DNA of 64,000 nucleotides from Ustilago trichophora (taxonomy: Eukaryota; Basidiomycota; Ustilaginomycetes; Ustilaginales; Ustilaginaceae): NCBI GenBank assembly GCA_900323505.1, contig OOIN01000007.1, forward strand, positions 806,001-870,000, read 5' to 3'. The notes under the pieces were generated by a model that worked only from the letters and a program-made list of their open reading frames with translations, was not told where the DNA came from and searched no databases. Numbering within the stretch: the first letter of the stretch is position 1; each line of letters starts with the position of its first letter. Positions 50,741 to 60,782 of this stretch are shown here, in pieces. Both the position numbers and the translations under genes were made by a program.

Positions 50741-51605
50741 TCCTTGCATCATAAACTTGGATAGTATCACACCTTGCTTCGAGCTTTCTGATGGAAGAGT
50801 ACAACATTGACGTCTTCAGCCCACCAATGTAACCTCACAGCGATCTCACACACTCGACTCTAGAAAGCCCTCCGCGGACTCTTATTTTTCCTTGCGCTTC
50901 CAGCTGACTGAAGCTAACTTTTCTGAGTTTAGGCGCGCGATGCAGACGGGCAAAAGTGGAGGAAATCAGCGCTTTTTTGGTGGTCACCATGTACCCCACA
51001 ACGTGGCTTCTGCATCATGACATTTTGCAGCCTTTGATTGCGCACTCCCACACATGTTTACTCCAAGCAAGCAAATGTGCATCAGAAAGCAGATGGAAGC
51101 TCTCTAGAGGCAAGAGCCGAGGCTGTGAAGGTCGGGGAGGCAAATGCAAATTAGGCTTCTCTCTCTCTCTCTCTCTCGGTGATAGCTATGCTGACTGCCA
51201 CGGGGTTCGCGGGGCGCACCGGCCAGCCTTTGTTTTTCTCTCTCACCATTTCCACGTTGGATTACAAATCGGCCTCGTTCCCACGATCGTGACTGCCCAA
51301 AGCGCCTACCCACTTGCTGACCGTGCAGACAAACGAGACATACATCTGAGCTCACTCATGAGGCCATCCAACCGCAAAAGAGCACAGCTTGGGTCTCGGC
51401 AGCCTTGTTTCTGCAGCCTTGTTCTGCGTCTGTGCATGCGCGATGCAGGGCTTCCTTATGCGCGCTCTTTGACAACTTTTTTTTTTTCTTTTGGTGAGCA
51501 AAGCATGCTGGGCCCGGAACGTCGCAGGTATATATCAACGAGCTTGACTCGCTTGCTCACATCCTTTGAGTTCCACCAGCTATTCCCTCCTTGCCGTCAG
51601 TCACA
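50741..51605. other. Upstream region of fasciclin-domain gene
   Basis: About 0.9 kb. Contains a CT dinucleotide run (51161-51178), a T-run (about 51477-51487) and a TATA box at 51529-51535. The frame at 50956-51609 has no recognisable product. Confidence 0.5.
51529..51535 (+). promoter_or_regulatory. TATA box of fasciclin-domain gene
   Basis: TATATAT lies 71-77 bp upstream of the ATG at 51606, a good distance for a short leader and a strongly or conditionally expressed gene. Confidence 0.6.
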
Positions 51606-53195
51606 ATGAGGATCGCATCCCCCTCGGCCCTTTCGACGGCCTTCATCGCCTCGCTCTGTGCAGCATTTACTCACGCGGCTCCTGCTTTCGACAATGATCA
51701 GCTCGTCTACCAGACCCCTTCCGCTTCAGGCTTCGAAGCTTTGACTCTTGGTCTCTCGTCCAAGCTCTCCTCCACTTTCAATCACGTCTTTTCTCACTTT
51801 TCTCGACCCACTGCTACCTCCCAAGACGAAGGCAAGACCATCTGGGACGTCATCAATGACTCCGACGAGTTCTCCCAGCTCGCTCACATCCTCAACTACT
51901 CTTCCGATGCCACCAAGGATATCTTGAAGAAGAAGGACGATCTGACCCTCTTTGCTCCTCTCAACTGGCACCACCACCGGGGCGGTGACGACGACAAGGA
52001 GGCATTCCAGGACTTGTCCTTTGGACCTGCCTCGGTGCAGCAGTGGAGTCAGCTCCAGAAGCTGATCTCCGATTTTGAGCGCGATTACGGCGCCAATGCA
52101 CTCCATCACAAGGGCGGTGATGACGATGATGACGACAAGAAGAAGCATCGCCGCGAGGTCATTCGACACCTCATCGATGCTCACGCCCTTTACCACCTCG
52201 TCCGATCGGACAAGAGGCTCGACTCCAAGACCATTGCCGATAACTCGAGCGTCGCTACCTGGCTCAACACCGGCAAGGCCCACCGTAACAATGACGGAAC
52301 CGACTGGCGAGTCAGGACTGGCAAAAGTCTGCTGCCCCTCCCCGCCATCTACCTCAACTTCTACTCGCGCGTGGTCAAACCCGACATTCGCACCAAAAAT
52401 GGACTGATTCACGGCATCAAGTACCCACTGATTTTGCCACCCGATGTCCTGCAGAGTCTCTTCTTTGGCCAGACGACCTTCTCTACCACCACTTCGGGCT
52501 TGCAGAAGGTTCATGCGGCTCAATACCTCAGCTACCACCCTTGGCAGGGCCACCATGGACACGGACACCGCGGTGGGGATGACAAGAAGAGCTTCTCCGC
52601 CTACCACCACGAGTCCAACGGCACCGGCCACAACCACTTCCCCGGAGTCCCTGCTGAGACCTTCTTTGCACCCACAAACCTGGCCTGGTCCCGCCTGCCA
52701 TTCGCCTTCCGAGCCTATCTCTTCTCACCTTGGGGCTACCACCTTCTGCAGAAGATCTTCATGCTCCACTCGCTCCCCAGCGACATTGTCTATGCTGACT
52801 TTGTCCACCACATCTCGCACTCCAAGTCTGCCGCTCCTCAGGCAGTGCACACTGTGGAAGGAAATGGCAACAAGACTTCGTACACCTTCAACAGTGTCCT
52901 ACCCGCCATCGACGGCAAGAAGGGAGAGTTTGAGACGGTCGACGTCGACGTCTACAGGTACTACTTGCTTCCAGGTCAAAAAGGCCCGCTACAGACGAGG
53001 ATGGTCGTACAGAACGTATCTGTCATTCTTCAAGACTTCCCGGCTAGCAACGGGGCGTGGCATGCGATTGACCATTTCCTCAAGCCAAAGGGTCATCCAG
53101 AAAAGGGAATCTGGGCCGAAGTGGCCGAGGCGACCGAGGAGGCTGGTTTTGGTAGCATTGATCTCTTGGCCGAGGCCCAGGCTGGGCTCTGGTAA
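51606..53195 (+). CDS. Secreted protein with two FAS1 (fasciclin) domains
   Basis: 529 residues from the ATG at 51606. Residues 1-25 are a signal peptide ending A-H-A/A-P. A first FAS1 domain spans about 75-280 (T-I-W-D-V-I-N-D-S, D-L-T-L-F-A-P-L-N) and a second about 285-500 (E-T-F-F-A-P-T-N-L-A-W). Three charged inserts share an H-H-x-G-G-D-D pattern: residues 122-131, 167-181 and 317-328. FAS1 proteins act in cell adhesion and at cell walls; in fungi they are often GPI-anchored, but no C-terminal hydrophobic anchor is visible here, so it is probably soluble or wall-associated. A single N-glycosylation-type site cluster occurs near 210-215 and 335-340. Domain identity is firm; role is inferred. 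Confidence 0.85.
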   Translation: MRIASPSALSTAFIASLCAAFTHAAPAFDNDQLVYQTPSASGFEALTLGLSSKLSSTFNHVFSHFSRPTATSQDEGKTIWDVINDSDEFSQLAHILNYSSDATKDILKKKDDLTLFAPLNWHHHRGGDDDKEAFQDLSFGPASVQQWSQLQKLISDFERDYGANALHHKGGDDDDDDKKKHRREVIRHLIDAHALYHLVRSDKRLDSKTIADNSSVATWLNTGKAHRNNDGTDWRVRTGKSLLPLPAIYLNFYSRVVKPDIRTKNGLIHGIKYPLILPPDVLQSLFFGQTTFSTTTSGLQKVHAAQYLSYHPWQGHHGHGHRGGDDKKSFSAYHHESNGTGHNHFPGVPAETFFAPTNLAWSRLPFAFRAYLFSPWGYHLLQKIFMLHSLPSDIVYADFVHHISHSKSAAPQAVHTVEGNGNKTSYTFNSVLPAIDGKKGEFETVDVDVYRYYLLPGQKGPLQTRMVVQNVSVILQDFPASNGAWHAIDHFLKPKGHPEKGIWAEVAEATEEAGFGSIDLLAEAQAGLW

Positions 53196-54546
53196 GGAAT
53201 ATCGATGAAAGCGCTACGATCTACTGCTGCAACCTTGCTTTCTGTTGATAGTTCCTCGTAGTGATAGTGGCGGACGTATGAATCTAAGCTTGCTTCAGGT
53301 CTCTAGTGGCATCAACGTATTTGTCTCTATTTCGGCCCTCAAATTTGTGAGGTTTGAGGTCGGGACAGTTTGAGCTTGTTGACCTTGCTAATCCGTAAGA
53401 TGCTCATCCGGTGCTGACAGCCTGAGTTGAAGAGTCGCAAGCATGACGACCCATGGAGCATGACGACTGTAGGAACGATGAAAGGCGACAAAGCAATTTT
53501 GACAGCTGTCGAGCAACCATGCATGCAGCACATCCTGCACAGTCAGACTTGCTGACGGTCTAACATGCTTGAGATAGCCGGCCGACAGTGACCATTCCTC
53601 TCTGAACGACGGCACCGTAACATCTCAAGAAAAGACCATACTTTTGCCCTTCTTAGGGTCTGACAGATTTTAGTCACGCAATTCAAGCGGTGACCTTCGT
53701 CATGGTCAGATCAACGCGGGGCAGCCAATCATCTCTGCCCTAATCGTTGATTCTCGGCCCTTTACGCGGTCAATTTACCTGTGTCGAGGAGAGAGAAAAA
53801 AAAAATCTGCAACCCACACCTGTGTTAGAGATGAAAAGAGTTCGGCCGGCCTTCCGAGACCGAGCAGCCTTGGTTTTCCTCATTCTGTGCGGTTAAGTCG
53901 AACGGGGTCTCTTCCTAAAGCGGTATCTTGGCATTGCGATTGATTGGTCGATCAGATGGTTGGTTGAGAGGCGATGATTGACGGCTCGGAAATGCAAGGT
54001 TAAGTTACTGCACTGTAGTGCAAACTCTGGTGTGGGTTGCGTGTGAAGAAACTATAGTCGGTATGGATTGACGTGTGCGATTGGCTCACCCCATCGCATA
54101 GCGATGAGTAACACTCTGAGAGGTGGACTCAATCGTTGTTGACGCTTCTGTACACTTCATCTCTGCGATGTGGAACTCATCTCAGAACAGCTTCCAGTCA
54201 TGTGGAAGAGCATTGCGGAATAAGTCTCCTTCAAGACATCGGTGTTAGAGCACATCCCAGCGTGTCTTGTGTTCTCGGCATTAGCTCTTTCTCGTCTTGA
54301 CCAATGTGGACCGGATCCGAATGGAATGGAGATACAAAAAGCGCGGGGTGGGAAGCAAGGCGGTTTGTGAATGAGGAGCTTCTGTCGAAGGTCGAGTCAT
54401 CCTTTTTGTTTCCAAGCTCGCATGTATGCATGCATGCACGCGTAGGGCACACCAGACGGAAAATGAGAGTCGGGATTGCAGCCACTTGGCTTTCAATCAG
54501 GCACGCCAGCGCTCACACTCATTTGCACCCGCTTGTACGCCCATAC

Positions 54547-54574
54547 TACTGTACAGTACAATACTGTACAGTAC
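54547..54574. repeat. Paired TACTGTACAGTA palindromes
   Basis: Two perfect 12-bp palindromes, 15 bp apart from start to start, in an intergenic region. Related sequences occur near 21299, 21416, 27776 and 34171. Confidence 0.7.
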
Positions 54575-55767
54575 CGCCATTCTCACCACACGCAAGCTTG
54601 TTTTGAGCCATTACGCTCACGATGAATGTCGATGGCAAGGAACATGTAAAGATGTTCACAGCTCGATTGTATGATGTTGGTGAAAAGCAGTCAGAAAGGC
54701 CAGCAACGATGCTAGGGTCGGACGATCCGATGCGCGAGAGCAGGCAACACATGATCATACAGATATGACTCGACCTTCTTGAGAACATTTTGATAAAAAA
54801 GAAAAAGCTGGCTTGCAATGCAACCCCCTCCCTGCAGCATTTTTGACGCTACGACGACGCACTCTTCTCTCCTCCTCCACGGATACGTACCGGCGTGCGG
54901 CGTGATACTCTGAGTAGAGTAGATCGGTATGTCCGGCATTGCTGTGTTCGCTCTCTCTCTCCGTTGGAAACAACGTGGCTTGCCAACGTGGAATCAGCAT
55001 GCTTCGGTCTTGATCAAGAACAGCATTCCACATCCCTCCCTGCCCCCACTATGATGAGCGACTCGGCGAGACAGCATCCGTATGTTGCACGTTGTTCCGC
55101 AGACGTGCTGTGTCGGCGGCAGCGTCAATCAACAAAGAAGCCGGTGATGCTTGGGAAGTCACCTCATCCTAAGTCGGCATCTTTTGCCTCACAGTGCTCC
55201 TCGCATTTTGTTGATGAGGCATATGCCTGAAATGTGGCCGATTGCTTGCACCCACCGTCTCACTCTTTATGAAGAGAGAAACGGGGAATGCAACGCATCA
55301 AACATGAATGCTCACACGGTAACGACCAGACATACTTTCCGCCGGTTCTCCGTCGACTTACAGTACAGCACTTGCCTCGCAACACAAGCATGATTGCCAT
55401 CACAACCAACGCCAACCAGCCCTCGACGGACAATATGATAAACTCTCTTCAGATCCATGCCAGTGAGCGGGGAACGTTGAACGGTTCGGCTGCACTAGAT
55501 TGACGCAAGATAAAGGCGAAAAGAAGGTGGCTTTCATTTATACGTGCTCCTGAAGTGAGCTTGAGCCGCCCTTTTCACCGAAGGGATGGATTGCTTTTGT
55601 GTGCGATCGTGGTACCTTGCTTGCTTGGTTGTCAACGCTTTTGTAGTTTGCTTGTCTGCATCGCGCATCTCAAACCTAAGAGATTCATGCGTGATAACGC
55701 TGGCCTGCCGCCCACTTTGTTTGACGAATCAGCTTGCGTCGGCTCCCAATACTATATACACCTCTCT

Positions 55768-55803
55768 CTCCTCTCTTCCTCTCTCTCTCTCTCTCTCTCT
55801 CTC
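55768..55803. repeat. (CT)n microsatellite
   Basis: Nearly uninterrupted CT dinucleotides in a pyrimidine-rich stretch. Confidence 0.8.
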
Positions 55804-56358
55804 TCATTCTCTCTCGCGCGCGCTATGATCTTCACCATGTGTGCTCATCAGCTCGAACTGCTCAGAAGAGAATTGATATAAGTTACACAGACATGATCAA
55901 CTCTGGAAGAAGAGGAGCAGACATCACAGGAGAAAAAAGATTGTTTTCTTCCCTTTTTTTAAAAAATAAATAAATTAACAAATTAGAAACTATGCATGTG
56001 GGCCAGTTTCAGCGCCTCGCCAAGAGTGCAAAAGCGGAGTGTACAATGCAGCTGTTGTTGCTCACGCTCTTTTTCCTCGCCCACACGATATTGATTAATG
56101 AATGTGATTTTGGATTCAAACTCACTCTGAATTCGACCGAGCCAAGGCGTCGCGCCAGTGTTTGGACAGCTCTTCCCGCCCTCGCTAACTTTCGATAGCA
56201 GCAGCAGCCCTTTTCCACCATCACCCTCGTTTTCTCAAGGCATTACACCAGTCACGTCGCGGCACATTCTTCCAGCACTGGATCAGTCTTGCAGGAATAC
56301 ATTTGTTCTCTTCGACGAGGCGGTCCTTGTTGACCTTGCCCTTGCCCACCTTGTCAAG

Positions 56359-56541
56359 ATGAGAGGCACATTTCCAGTCTCTTCGTTGATTCTCTCCTCG
56401 CAAGACTGTTGTTCTGCCAGAATCGACCTTGGCAAACCGATCGACACTGCTCACACCCCCCATTTCCTTTCCGCGTCCCTGCCCTTTTCGCTCGTATTTC
56501 CCAGAGCCTCCTGTCGCCGGCTGCTGCCCTTTCCCTTATAA
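56359..56541 (+). promoter_or_regulatory. Candidate upstream ORF 1 of bZIP gene
   Basis: ATG to TAA frame of 60 codons in the presumed leader of the Gcn4/Cpc1-type gene. The peptide has no recognisable domain. Leader ORFs control translation of Gcn4 and Cpc1 in other fungi, so this may be regulatory; whether it lies in the mature leader is unknown. Confidence 0.35.
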
Positions 56542-56742
56542 TAGAAGCCCTTCTCAACGTGATCCTTGCACCCTCTCCTTCTCTCTTCTCCATACTCATA
56601 CCAACTTTCCACTTGATCATCTTCGTTACAGTTCAGAACGAAGATCTGTGCCCCCCTTGCCTCTGCCTTTACTTATCGCCTAGAGCGGTACCACTATTTC
56701 CTACAGCTGCTTCTTCACCACTGACCACGTAGCTGGCCCAAC

Positions 56743-56754
56743 ATGCTCTTCTAA
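56743..56754 (+). promoter_or_regulatory. Candidate upstream ORF 2 (three codons) of bZIP gene
   Basis: ATG CTC TTC TAA, a minimal upstream ORF 214 bp before the proposed start. Very short ORFs of 2-4 codons are characteristic of GCN4 leaders. Confidence 0.5.
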
Positions 56755-56967
56755 ACGGACCCCCCGCTTAGACTCTCGCCATTCTTTCTCGTTTAACGAA
56801 GAAAGGATAGACTCTATAACCCCGTCGTTACAGCCTCTTTCCCCCTCCACCAACTCCACATTGTATCCAAATCTTCCCACCGGGTTGATTTCTACGTTGT
56901 CTTCTTTGACCAACAAAACGAACATCACTCCGACAGCTCCCACCAAGCTGTCTTCTAACTCGCCATC

Positions 56968-58702
56968 ATGGTTGCCCCCACTCTCCAGTGCAAGCCCCGC
57001 CTCGGCCAACAACAACAATCCCCAAGTCTCGAACAAGCTCCCCAAAACACCCTTTTTGAAAGGTGTCCACCTCCCGACCAACGATAACCTGTCGTCCGCG
57101 TCTTCTTCCAGCATTTTGAATTTTTCCTCTAGCAACTCTACTACAAGTGCTACTGCCCCCATCTCTTTGCGAGCTCACCTCGAAGCCGCCATCTCGAACC
57201 CGTCGTCTCCGTCTGCGCAAGCCAACTTGCTGAAGCATCTTCAGTCTACCCTGGCAGCCATCCGTCCCCTCCCCAAGCAAGCCGCCGCTACTAACAACAG
57301 CCCGGCCCACTCCACCACGCCCACACAGCCTACGTTTGCTCGAGTGCCTAGCATCACCCCCGCTGCTGTCGCTTCTGCCCTCGCTGCTGCTGCCGCTGGT
57401 CGTCGTCACTCTCTGTCTTCTACCTCTGCTTCCTCTGCTGGTTCCCACAACCCGGCCCAGAAGCAACGCCTAGAACAGATCCGATACTATCAACAGCTCA
57501 TCGCCCAGCTCAACGCCACGATGCCTGCTACTGCTGCTGATAGCTCGGTCCCCACGCTGCCCTTTGAGGTCCAGCGTGGCATGGACTCTGTCAAGAACGA
57601 GCCCGGTTTCAACGCCGTCCTCGGTCTCAACCCCATGTCTGCTGACGACCCCTCGTGGATCGGACACGGATTCCAGGCCCAGGCCGCTGAGGACTTCCTC
57701 TCTTCACCAGAGTGGACTGACCCTTCGCCTGCCCTGACTGACTCGATGTCTTTCGAGATCGACTCGTGCGGCCCGAGCCCGCTGCTGCCCCTCGACAGCT
57801 ACGAGGACGATCTTGGAGTTCCCGGCATTGCCGGCGCTCCCCTCTTCCCTCCTCAGGATGGCTACGCCTCGTCCAACGTGAGCCCGCTCGAGCTCGCTCA
57901 CCACGACTTTGGCGCCAACACCGTTGGTGACTTCGGTGCTCCCACCGAGATGGGATCCGACTTCACCCTCTTCCCCGAGACGAAGCCGGCTCAGAAGCTG
58001 CCCGTCGAGATGGCGTTCAGCAAGCTCAGCCAGCCCGCTGCAGGAGGCGCTTCCACCGAGGACCCTGCCATCACCCTGCTGCGAGCTCTAAGCAGCGCTG
58101 CGCTCTCCAACTCGGCCACCACCGCCAGCGTCGCCGTCAACAACAGCGCTGCCTCTGTTGCCCCCGCGGCACCGGCACTGACTGCCTCGCCCCTAGCCTT
58201 CACTTCGATGGCTGCCCCCTTGGCACCTGCCCCCGCCCCTGTTTCGGCGCCGGCTCTTGCCCCTGCACCTGTCGCGTCCAAGTCCGAGACCAGCTCGCCT
58301 GCTCTGGACCGAAGGAGTTCGTCGTCTTCCAACAAGACCGACTCCCGCGGTTCTAAGCGACGACTCGACTCGACCGACCTCCTGCCTCTGGATGCTCCTA
58401 TCCAGAAGCGTACCTATTACACGGTCTCTGCCACCTCTCGTCGTGACACGGCCGCCTCCGCCTCCAGCGCTGAGGTCGACGAGTTCGCCGAGGAGGAGGC
58501 CGCCATCCGCCGCGAAAAGGACCCGCGTGTTGCCAAGCGTCTCTCAAACACGCTGGCTGCTCGACGATCTCGTCACCGCAAGGCTGAGGAGCTTCGTCTG
58601 CTGCACGAAAAGATCGAAGCTCTTACCAGCGAGGTCGAGTCGTGGAAGCGACGATGCGAGCTCGCCGAGAAGGAGAGGGACGAAGCCCGAGCTCTTCTTT
58701 GA
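56968..58702 (+). CDS. CPC1: bZIP transcription factor, Gcn4/Cpc1 type
   Basis: The C-terminal 70 residues form a Gcn4-class bZIP: basic region with N-T-L-A-A-R-R-S-R-H-R-K and a leucine-zipper helix. A central acidic/aromatic part (E-W-T-D-P-S-P-A-L-T-D, then P-L-D-S-Y-E-D-D-L) resembles the activation region of Cpc1. Gcn4/Cpc1 switch on amino acid biosynthesis during starvation. The start is unresolved. The long frame, open from 56684, has no ATG until 57521. I propose ATG 56968 with a 49-nt intron (57063-57111, GTGTCC to TTCCAG) that joins in frame and gives 561 residues; the donor is weak. A splice from a more distal exon at an AG near 56833 is the alternative. Long Ala/Ser/Pro-rich stretches fill the rest. 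Confidence 0.75.
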
Positions 58703-59711
58703 TGAATGAAAAAGGAAGCTAGGTGCCTCCATATATATATATACCCTTTCTTGTCGTCGTGTTTGCAACTCTCAAGGCTTCTGCGCCGCTTGTACCTGTA
58801 TCGATCCTCTCTTGATGCCAGCAAAGGCTTCGCACCACCAAAAGGTCCCTTTCTCCAGACCAGAACTTGTTCCCGTTTCCTCTTAACTATGCTCCGAGTT
58901 CGTTCTCTACCACCAAAAAACTTCCAAAAAAAAAAATCTTCTCGAGCTTGTCCAACTCTAGTCGTTTTCGTATGTTTTCAGCTTCGTCATTGCTCCGAAT
59001 CTCGAATTTCAAGACTGCTTTCCAAACATAGTTTCCTTGTTCGATGTGTGTCGCTGATGTTCGAAGTTCGGAGGTGTGCAAGTGTAAAATTGAGATGGTG
59101 TTGCAGAAAAAAAGATCAGCGGGAGAAATGGTTTGCTTAGTAATGCGCATCGTATCGAATCGGGCAATTTCGCCTCGACGTGTTGGGTGGCAGAAGAAGT
59201 CGGTGGAAATCGTGTTGCTGATTCTGATTCCTCCACACAGAGTTGTATCCGACATTTCTGTGTGTGACTTGTATTCTCACCATCATCTCTCGAGATACTT
59301 TATCGTATTGAGGAATTGTGAAAAAAAAAAAAAAAAGATGTCGACCTTTTTCCGACAGAGCTTTGGGTTGCTGGTAAGTTAAGCCCCCCCTCCCTCTCAC
59401 ATCTTGTAGTTATGTACATGAAAGTTCTGGGAGGTGGTATTGGTTTGCTGACGAACGACTTGTTTCTTTCTGTTGATATTGGGACGATGATGGCTGCTGG
59501 TGATGATGGTTCTATGTTGCGCTGGTGTTGCTGTCTTCGATTGGGATCAAATGCTGCTTGTCTTTCATTGCCTATCGGTCGTGAATATCTATCTCCATCT
59601 TCTAACGACACCAAAATCCCACCTTTCGCCACATCTTCTATCACCCTTCCCTCTCTCTCTCTCTCCCTTCAAAACTGCCACCTATGCTCATCTGCAACTC
59701 AACTCTCTCCC
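58703..59711. other. Intergenic region between bZIP gene and GRX5
   Basis: About 1 kb. It holds the bZIP 3' end (with a TATATATATATA run at about 58732-58743), A-runs at 58930 and 59323-59337, and a CT-rich leader before GRX5. No gene is supported. Confidence 0.5.
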
Positions 59712-60369
59712 ATGACAAAAGCGTTCGGCACCAGCCCGCACTTCAATCCTCACAACCCCCACCAAATCTTCCATTCACCCCACACTCGCCTCGTTTCGTC
59801 ACCTCTCCACCGAGGCCCGATCGAAGATCGACAGTGCCGTCAAGACCAACCCGCTCGTGGTATTCATGAAGGGTACTCCCGACCAACCCATGTGCGGCTT
59901 CTCCCGTGCAGTCATCCAAGTCATGCAGGTGCAGGGTGTAAAACCCGACCTGCTGAAAACATTCAACTGCCTGGAGGACCAGGAGTTGAGGGAAGGCATC
60001 AAGGAGTACAGTGATTGGCCAACTATTCCTCAGGTCTATGTCGATGGTGAATTTGTGGGTGGTTGCGATATTTTGATCAACAGTGAGTAGACCATGCTGG
60101 TCCTGGACGAACAGAAGCTTCCTTCTCTTGCTCTGATCTCTCTTTTGTCAATCGGGTCATGACGAGGAGGGTGATGAGCTAGGACCAAGAGTCTCGACAT
60201 ACGGGAGAACAAAAAAAGTGCGAAAAGATTCTAAAGACGCTAACAAGACTTACCTTGTTTTTGATGATATCCTCAACAAACAGTGCACCAATCTGGAGAA
60301 CTCGAAGAACTCCTTCTCAAACACGACCTACTTCTGCCTTTGGAGGAGGCCAAAAATGCTCAAGCCTAA
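59712..60369 (+). CDS. GRX5: Mitochondrial monothiol glutaredoxin Grx5, apparent frameshift
   Basis: The Grx domain is coded by exon 1 up to 60082 and exon 2 at 60284-60369 (intron of 201 nt, GTGAGT, phase 1). It shows the active-site [12 protein letters not shown] before it, [18 protein letters not shown] in the thioredoxin-fold half and [10 protein letters not shown] near the end. Grx5 transfers Fe-S clusters in mitochondria. Upstream in the same frame a basic, hydroxylated Arg/Ser/Thr-rich presequence is readable, but a TGA (59713-59715) precedes it and no in-frame ATG exists. The ATG at 59712 is one base out of frame. Reading the run of four A at 59717-59720 as three would give a 151-residue protein with a mitochondrial targeting peptide. 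Sequencing error, real mutation, or an unseen 5' exon are possible. Confidence 0.85.
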
Positions 60370-60782
60370 AACTTTAATCTAGTCCTCAAACAAGCAAATG
60401 AACAACGAGAAATAACAGCGTTGTCTTTGTTGTAGACTGTAATCACTTGACACCGCCTTTTAGGTCGCAATGAAACGCCTTGTCTTAGTCTTTTGTGGTT
60501 CGAACCAAGGAAGAATGTGAATTGTGAGGCGTGTGGCAAGGCGTATGTGGTTGCTGGTCCGTAGAGGGTGCGGGTTGAGGGGCTTGTCAACACATCTCAT
60601 CTGTAGAACGCACAAAGATTAGTTGGCGATAAATTAAAGGTTTGAATCAAGTATTTGCCCAGACAAAGTATCCTTCATCGTTGACATCCTCACTCTGACA
60701 CACAAGCTGCTCGAAATCAAAACATCAACACTAATACTCGTGAAAAGATATATGAATTGCATTGCATCTCCCATCTCCTCAA
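60370..60782. other. Convergent 3' region between GRX5 and SNU114
   Basis: 413 bp between two gene ends, A/T-rich in places, with no gene. A GGTTCGAACC palindrome near 60497 is not part of a tRNA. Confidence 0.6.

Larger units (their letters stand above)
53196..56358. other. Long intergenic region upstream of bZIP gene
   Basis: About 3.1 kb with no supported gene. It contains two TACTGTACAGTA palindromes (54547-54558 and 54562-54573), a CT run (about 55768-55803) and an A/T-rich stretch near 55950-55985. All open frames are short and without features. Its 3' part is probably promoter and leader of the bZIP gene. Confidence 0.5.

Noticed and set aside
60490..60510. GGTTCGAACC, a tRNA B-box-like palindrome
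   Set aside because: No acceptor stem, D arm or anticodon arm can be formed around it.
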